Assembly (NCBI GenBank): GCA_020091685.1
Contig: CM034607.1
Coordinates: 17,599,221 to 17,663,220 of the forward strand
Source of the DNA: Lutjanus erythropterus
Lineage: Eukaryota; Chordata; Actinopteri; Lutjaniformes; Lutjanidae
Reading direction: 5' to 3'
Length of the DNA stretch: 64,000 nt
The position numbers and the translations under genes were made by a program. Below the pieces are notes generated by a model. It was not told the DNA's origin. It searched no databases and was given only the letters and a program-made list of their open reading frames with translations. Numbering within the stretch: the first letter of the stretch is position 1; every line of letters starts with the position of its first letter. Of this stretch, positions 23,701 through 32,700 are shown in pieces.

Positions 23701-26700
23701 TCCTACATAAAACTGCTCACTACAAGGTCTGTGGATTATCTTGACCAACTGAGGCATGATTTCAGGAAAGAGGCATTGCTGTTGAGTTTTTCAAATGCAT
23801 TTTTTAATGCATTATATTCTAGAGAAGGCAGACATCTCCAAAACTCTGCAATTCTCACTTAAACAACCTAGATGGATAAATAGCATTATAAGTAAGAGAA
23901 AAAATATGTATTTCTGATTTGTGGGTGAACTGTCCCCTTTAAAGATGGAAAACACACCAAAACTGATGGCTGGTCCTACTAGAAACTGCTTTGGTTTCAT
24001 TGTGCAAAAAGAGAGATGGTAAATATTTAGGACTTCAAAAGGACCTCTCAGCCATCCTTAGTTTGCTTTCAGACCAAAAGAACCCTTGCATTTAGCAAAA
24101 AGCTATAACTGTACAAAAAGACAGGATTTTACAATTCCTGAAAAAGAAAACTCAAACCATGTCAAATCCTTGCTAGGCAACCCTGTATTTTTTGCTGAAG
24201 CCCTCTGCCAACACAGTCCTCTCATTGAAATGAATCGGGAAGCTGCATTTTTTGGTCTGAACATGACTTTAGGGTGTGCACAAAACAACGAGGCCTTTCA
24301 CCCCAGCGCAGTCATTATCCATCTTACACCCAGGATACGCCGCCCACTTCTACGTATGTGTGATGGCTACCTCAACTGAACTACTGCAGATCACATGCGT
24401 GTGGTGTTCACACAGACAGCCACGATGCTGGTTTTGCTTGCCCTATCTTTCTACACTGAGTTTTCCAGAAGAATTGAGAAGAAAAGTGATTAGTTGTAAC
24501 CAGAAACCAATCAGTGATTTTTGGGCTGTGTGGCTGCTCTAACCAGTGAAAGGAGACACATCATCCCCATATATGATTATTTGGAGGTCTTATAGAATAG
24601 GTTTACATGTTTTAATGTTCAGAAAACCATGTTTTTTTTATTTGCAGCATTTACTCATGACATCATAAGAGGAGGCAAACCTGAGTGGTGTTTTGGAAGA
24701 GTTATTTTCTGAAAGGTGGTGCCAGCGAAGACAGGATGGTCTTTTCTTAAATTTGAGATACAACTGAGATTTTTTGACTTAGGTGCCAAAATGAAAAGCA
24801 AGAGATGCAAGATGCACGCATTGCTCAGGCAAGCAGAGTGTCCCAGGCGTAATTTGTAATGTAAATATATTTATTAATGAAAAATTGTTAACTGTTGCTA
24901 GGCTTCTGAGCAAAGACTATTAAATCCTCAGCTGTGGAAAAGACTCAATTTGCCCACTGTTTGATTACATAGGCATTTGTCAATTATACAAATGTAGTTT
25001 GATTTCACCATTTAGCAAATCTTCTAGTTTCACACAAGAAAATAACCAGCACATCCAGACTCTAGTTAAGCCGTAGAAGAAGCATAGTTCCCCTGACACC
25101 ATACATCTTTTGAATACTAATTACAGAGCACAATAATCTAATGCATCAAGAGTAGTATGTTTTGAATAATTGTGTAAATGTATGTGGATCTGAACACCTG
25201 GGCTGTTGAGGCTGGCCAGCAGGTTGCTGTAGGAGGACACAGTCTGGCTGGACAAGGTCGAGAAAGAAGGTGCAGAGGTGAGCTGGGGCTGCTTGGTGGC
25301 AAAATGACCAGAAAAAGAGGGAGCCACCTTACTGAAAAAGAGAGAAGACATAACTAACACCAAGTCGTACATCATATTAAATAGAAGTAATTCTTACCAC
25401 GTGAGAACAAAAAAAAAAAAACTTAAGGACAATACTTGTTGGGTGCCGGTGTGGGCAGGGTGTGATTGATTTGTTGATGGGGGCTGCTGCTGCATCCAGC
25501 TCTACTCTGTCTGTGTTCGACTTTTGATGTGATGGAGCGCTCCACCTTCCTCCACTTAGCCCTGCGGTTCTGAAACCAGACCTGTGACACAGAAACATGC
25601 AGGGGCAGACAATAAAATGGATACTGGGAGAAAATGAGAGAGGGTCAGGGTGAGCAAATTGCAGGTGACGATGCGTGAGTGGGAAGGTGAAAGAAAAGAA
25701 TCAACACAAATACACCATGTAAGTAATGTAAAGGAGCCATAAGGGACATTTCTCAGGGGATCAAAAGAGGAAGATGGCTGTCTAACCATAATTCTTTGAG
25801 GTGTGACACCAACTGACGCAGCAATGACTTTCCTCTTTTCTGCATCGGGATAGTGGTCCTCCTGGAACAAGGCCTCCAAATGCTCCAACTGATCTGCTCA
25901 CACATGCACACAAACACAAAACACAGGTCAGTTAGTAAAATGTGAACACATCTGGACAAACTGAAATTTCAGTTACCAGTGCTGTAGAGCGTTCGTGTTT
26001 TCTTCTTCGGTGCAGGCGGCAACAGGCAGGGGTCCACAGTCTCTAACCCCGGCAGCAGAGAGAAGCTCAGGGCCCGGCCTCGACCCCTGGTGCTGTAGCA
26101 GATGGAACGTCGAGTAGAATAGACCTGGGTTATTTCCATCTGCCATGAAGCGGAAAAACATTACCTTAACCTTACCTTAACATTACCACTCATCACTCAG
26201 TCACATTCAGTTAAATACTGTCTGATTTACTGTGTTTTTCTCATACTAATAATCACATTTCTTTAAAGCTGAACACAACTTTGGACGATTTAAAAAAAAA
26301 CAACTGAGGTGCAGATGCCAGCAGGGATCTTTATCTGCCAAAACACTGCTGAGGTGCACAAAGTGTACAGTTGAATGTTTCAGTCCACAAAAACCAATGC
26401 AACAATGATTTTTCTGGAAATAAAAGTTGGTTCTGGAGCAGTAGTTCAGGAGAGAAGTAATTATTTTTCAGTTTTTTCTATATACTTTTTTCCTGATATT
26501 GCTTTACTTCAGGGGTGTAAGTAATTAATTTTTTTGATTGAGCTGACATTATTTTCTTAATCAACCAATTGTTGTTTGGTCTACTGAATGCCAGAAACTA
26601 TAGAAAAATGCCAATTGCTGTTTCCTAGAGCCCAAGGTCATGTCTTCAAATTGCTCCGTTAGTCTGGCTGCCTACAATCCAAAGTTATTCAATTTAGGAT

Positions 26701-29700
26701 TGCAATTCATGATTATTTTCATTTCTGCTTCATCTGTCAATCCTTTTCTCGATTAACCGATTAGTTGTGTAGTCTAGAAAATGTCTGAAAATGGTGAAAA
26801 ACGTTGACTGATGTTTCCCAAACTCCAAGATTATGTCCTCAAATGTCTTGTTTTGTCCACAACCCAAAGATATTCAGTTTTCTGTCATAAATGAGTAAAG
26901 GAACAAGAAAATATTTACAATATTTACAATATTTTTATTTTGAGAGGCTGCATTCAGAGAATTTGGACATGTTTTTCTTAAAAAAAAAAAAAAAAGACTC
27001 AAAACAATTAATTATCAAAACAGCAGGTGACAACTAATCAGTTCACTGACTAATCATTGCATCTCTAATTCAATTTACCATAAATTAAAACAAGAAAAAT
27101 CAGCAAATCTGCACATTTGGTAAAACTAAAATTTGCTTTAAAAAAAAGCTAAAAAGGCTCACAGAAGTAATTAATTATCAAAACAATTAAGTTCCTGTTA
27201 ATCAATTAAGTGACTAATAGCTTGATCTGTGAGTGCAACATGTTGGATGTGCAGTGAGGGATAGAAGCTTCCTACAGTATAGAGAGTGCTGATGAGAAAA
27301 ATGTGAGTATAGTAGAGTTGAAACTGTGGCGAAACAGGTATTTTCTGATTTTAAGGTTTAAGCTTGCTTCCTGTTTACTTTTATTTTGTCATGAGAGCAG
27401 CTGAAGTCTGAAATCAGGGGAATTCAAATTTCTTGCTGTTGCTCAACCCGTGACTCCATGATTATCTATAAATCCAGGTGGTGAACAGAGCCTTCATACA
27501 AAGACTCCCTACAGATTACTGACAAATGTCACGGTGTTGGTGCAGTAAATCATACTGGCAAATAATGATAAAATATAATCAATTTCACCATTTCATGATT
27601 TGACACAGGTTGACATGATCACATTCTGCATTTGCTTGTTCCAGTGCATCAATGATCTTTCACCTACTGTTATCGCACTACATCACATGTTGAGCCAAAT
27701 ATTCAAATCCAGGATGCTATTTTCACAGCTGCATCATTATTGTTGCAGTAGGCTGTAGGTGTGAAACATGTCATACACATTAAACTATAATTATATGTGA
27801 TAAATGAGTTACCTGGCGAGCTTCATCTAGACACAAGAGTCTGTTGAGCTGAAGAGATTATAAAACTGCTCGCTCTATAGCCAAACATTATTCAAACCCA
27901 CAGACGTTTATTGCAAACATCCAAGATATTCTAAAGATCTCAAATCTGTCAGGCCAAATTTAGGGTAAATGTGAACTGAAGCAAAATGAAACGGCAATCA
28001 TGCAGAATATTCCCTGAAGCCATACAAAACATGGAGACGTTTAACTCGAATATTTCACTCAGTGTAACCACTGTAGAGCTTAAATGAAGAGCTGCTACAA
28101 GGTGACATACACTCAGGGGCCACTTTATTTGGTACACCTGTACAACCTAATGTGATCTGACATGATCCAATACAACCACTCTGCTATAAAGTCTACTTTT
28201 ATGATGCCTATAATATTCCATTTTCTTAACACTGCCATATGTTTTAGTATTGAGGCCATAGTTAGCGGTGGTGTTGTACTGCATTACATTCAGAGGTGTT
28301 TCTAATATTCTGCCGGCCTCATCTACGTAAAGAAAAATTAAAAACACCTCTCAATATAGTGTAGTCAAGTATGATACCACCTTTAACTACCTCAATGACT
28401 TCAAAAATAAATATAAAAATTTAATTTATGCATGTCAGACAATGTCTCCAAAAAATGAACATCTTCTATTTAACTATGGAGCTAGAACAGTGCTAAAATC
28501 TGGCATCTAAAACAGACTCTGAACTGAAAAAGCTGTACTGGCACTGAAACAAGTCTTGGCACTGAAAAAAAAATCCACTGGATTTTTCATTTTAATTTTT
28601 TTTTCTCAATTAATTAGTTGTTTGGTACAGAAAATGTCAGAAAAAGGCAAATAATGTTGATCACTGTTTTCCAAAAGCAGTGAATAATGGGAAACATCCT
28701 GTACTCACTTAGACTATTTTAACAGAGGAGTACAGAGAACTGATAGAGAGCTGAATGTTATGATGTCACAGTAAAGTTGACCTTTGACCTCCCTGACATG
28801 TCATCACCTCATCATTTTATCCTATTAGACATTTGTGTGAAATGTTGTCATGGCATAGGAATTCTGGAGTTATGACCAAGATGTTTTTGTGAGGTCACAG
28901 TGACCTTGACCTTTGACCCCCACAATCAAATGAATTCATCCTTGAGTCCAAGTGGACAAGTCCCAAGTGTGTTGAGACTGTTTCTCTCTCCTGTTGTTTT
29001 TTGTTTTTTTGTTTCTTTTTTTACATGGAACTGCACTGGGTTAAAATGAACTTTTAACTGACGTTGTGCTGGTCTGGCAGAGGTCTGCTAGAACAAGCGC
29101 TAAAGTTCGAGTGGGAGCTGCATTGAACTGCAGTAGATTGTACATGTGTATTTAAAAAACTGGCCACTGAGGATATAATATACTGTCACACAGTCTGTAA
29201 TAAGATGATTTTTCCAACTTTAAAACCACTTAATGGGAAACTCCAGCGATTTTACACATCAAAGTCTGTTTACAGGTCTTGGGGAGTACTGCCGCATATG
29301 TGAAAAAGGATTTATAAAGACTTTTGTGGTTCCAGAGGGAGCTGCCTGAAGTCTGATCAATTGCGTCAGCTGGGTCTGAAAACTACACGTCTGAAAGTGA
29401 AAAAAGTCTGGGGGTCTGGAGTTAGAATGAAGTGGGTTTAGCAGACCTCTGCACTGCGCTCCTCATCCCTGCTTTAGACATGGGTGAAATGAAAAGACTA
29501 AATAGGAAAGCCACCCATGTCTCTGGTTTTTTGCCATTAATTTTTATGCTTTTTTGAAATTGTTCACTGTGTCATAATATCCCAAGGAATCATTTTTTTT
29601 TAAATACCTGCAACTGAGTTTTGACATTAATCTCTTCTATGAAAAATCAATTACTGGCATTCTTGTACTTTTATCCTTAGTAGAAATTATTACCAGGAAT

Positions 29701-32700
29701 TGTAATAGTAATGGTTTGATTTCACTAATACACAACTGCCTTGCATCTGGTTCTAATGAGACTAAAGAATCCAAACTTGATGAGCATGAATGGAAGACTT
29801 AAGAGAGGACCGGCTCAGGCACAAACAGCCAACACTAATTTAAAGCTACTTCAACACAACTAGTTGATGCTGAATTATGTAAAGCCTGTCAAATTAAATA
29901 TACATAACGGCAATATACCCCACACTTGTTTTTAACTGTAACAGGGCTGGAGGAACATGTATACATGGCACATGGGAGTGTGACAAAATGGAAGAAATTC
30001 TGGAGGGAGGTGATCAACAAAATTATGATGTGTTTACAGTCTGTGAATGATATCCTGTTAGACTCCAAGATGATATAACCACACCTGTATCCAACAGATC
30101 TCAGTCTGATAACAATATACAGTTTTTGATTTTGCTATACTGCATGCAAAGAGAAATACAGCCTCTAACTGGAAGAAAGGTGTTGCGCCTATGTATGTCA
30201 TGGAGAGAATCTGGAAACTATTTGATGACTTTATACAAAAACAAAAAGATCTAAAATAGGCTAACTCAAGTCAGGGTAAAAAGTAAAGTAATAGCAGACC
30301 CCAGAAAAGGACCGAGGCATGTTTTGATATTTTGTATTATGTATTGATATTGTCATATGCTTTATATTGATTGATTTTTGGCTCTCAATGCAACAAAGAC
30401 CTTAAGGGAGAGAATAATGCTGCATTCAAAAATTCTCAGAACTCTCCAAAATTTACAAAACCTACTAGAAAAAGCACAGTGGAACATATTCTTCCCTACT
30501 TGTGAACAAAGGACAAATCCATCTACCCCAAAGGAGTTGTCTAAATTCAGAGAAAATTAGTAGCAAGCAAAATAATATGTAGTATCATATAGCAAACCTG
30601 TTCTGCATGTAAACTGATGTCAAAATATCTCGCCAGTGATATGATGAAGTGCCATAAAATAAAATAAATGATGGCATCTGTTACCTCACGTGTTGTTTTG
30701 GTAGAGTACAATTTTAAATCTTGTCAGCAAACAACTACTTGGAAGGTAAAGATATAACGGAGCAATTCCTTCCTGAGCAGAGAATTTTAGGCAAGAAATA
30801 GGTGATGCAGTAACAGAATATTAAGTCATTTCTGATCAACACTGCTTAGTTTAACACTTTGAGTCTCAAGAGTCTCTGCTGGAAACAGCTGTGTTTAGAA
30901 AGGAGCCATAGATTTGTTCAACTTGTGAGATTTGAATGAATTGTTTGTTTATTATGCGCATTGTACAACTCGTGTTTCATAATGTGACAATACTTTGTTT
31001 ACAATCTGGGCAGGCTTAGGGAACAAAACGTGGTTAGCATTCAGGAAAGATCATAGTTTGGGGTAAAGTTATAACTCTTGTAAAATCTTTTGTGGGTCTG
31101 GCATTTCCCTCTAGACAGGAGAGCCAAAATGGTGGATGTCTGGTTGCAATCTTTCTCATTTTACAACTAACGACTCACTAAAAATGTGTTTCTGACAACA
31201 TTTTAAGCGAGAAACAGGCATCAGCACTTCTTGATCTGAGTTTTGTGGTAAGTGTCTGCACAGATGACGTTTTTACCCTCAACTTTATTGAAAACAAGGC
31301 TGCATTTGTTTTGGTCTGAGATGTTGGGCCTTTACAGCAACCTCTAGTGTAAATGTCATATAGGCTACAGCACCTTTAAGGAGTTGGATGCTGCGAATGT
31401 TGTTCAACATATATGTTCACAGATCACCAAGTGTGAGCACGTGGTTTTCAAACACTGACTGTCTATTCTCACCTCGAGAGGCTGTGGGCCCTGCTGGGGG
31501 AGACTGTGAGGTAGAAGGTGGGGGCTGTGAGGCCTTTTTGTCCCGTGGGGCTGAGGAGGTGCAGGTTGGATTGGGACAGGCGGTTGTGAGGAGTACAACA
31601 AGGGAACAGGAACCGGTGGGCAAAACAGCCCTGTCCCCCCACTGCCCAGGTAGATAGGATCAGACAGGTCGCAGCTGTTCATCAGTCCAAGGGGAGGCTC
31701 TGACAGAGCCAAAATCTCCTCTGAGCTCATCGCCGTCACCTCCTGTATATGACTCCTGCTTTCCTCCTCAAACGGCTCAGTGACATCCTTAAAGCCTCTC
31801 CTGTTTCTCACTCGCTCACTCTGCTTCTTTCCTCGCCTCTTCCTACTCTTTTTCTTCTCATCTCGCTCTTCCAAACATTTTGATTCTTCATCCTCTTGCT
31901 TATCAGCAATTGTTTCCTTGTTGTTCTCAAACTCGCTGTCTTCCATCTGCACCTCCTGTGCCTCCCCCGCTCCCAGCCCACTCTCTGCCTTCACCTGCTC
32001 CTCCTCTTCTCCCTCTGTCACCATCAGTTCCTTTTCGGACTCAACAACTTTCCTTTCTTTCTCCTTCCCCTCTCTCTCTTCTCGCCCTGTCTCCTCTCCT
32101 GCCTCTTCATCCTCCCTCTGATTAAACACTTCCTCCTCTCCCTCCCTCCTCCTCCTCCTTGTAATCCCTTGGTCATTCTTTGTTTCAAAGACCTCCAGTT
32201 CCTCACACAGAAGGCTTGGACAGTCTGCAACACAGTGAAGTGAGAGGTTTTTTTAAATTCTCTAAAGTCTCGACCACTTTAACTGACATAATGTGTTGTA
32301 GTTATCTGCACTTTGTCTCTGACCATTAATCAAAACCCAGACCTGAAGAAACTTTCACAAGATTTTATACTGTGTACCAGAATGCTGCAGCCAGATGTTT
32401 TATGTGGATACCTGTAGAACTGTCCTGAAGGGGATAGTCTGGATTATCTGAAGTGGGGTTGCATGAGGTTCTTATCTATAGTCAGTGTGTTAGTTACAGT
32501 AGATGCCGGTTAACAACCCCCCAGTTTGGAGAGGCAGACAGGAGTAACGGCACAGAAGCTGAGCAATGCACTGCAGTGGACGGGGTCAGGAACAAAATGT
32601 ACTTCAGCCACTTAATTAAAAAGTCCACCAATATGAGTTTAAATTGCACGCTATATTTACAATATTTTGCTGCTTTATTTGCCGTCAAACAACCATTTCC

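Larger units (their letters stand above)
26140..31472 (-). other. nobox: nobox intron 2, repeat-rich
   Basis: Contents in order: family D copies (26512-26690 and 26695-27066), unremarkable sequence (27070-28090), a MITE (28098-28335), a family D scrap (28575-28680), a nuclear-receptor-site repeat (28741-28960), a small element (29218-29525), a LINE-1 3' fragment (29930-30260), and low-complexity or unique sequence to 31380. Confidence 0.6.

Noticed and set aside
24086-24379. 97-codon plus-strand frame in nobox intron 6
   Set aside because: No recognisable domain, no promoter and no splice sites; probably chance or old repeat.
31780-32243. Plus-strand frames of 81-115 codons
   Set aside because: Antisense shadows of the Glu/Lys-rich nobox exon 2.
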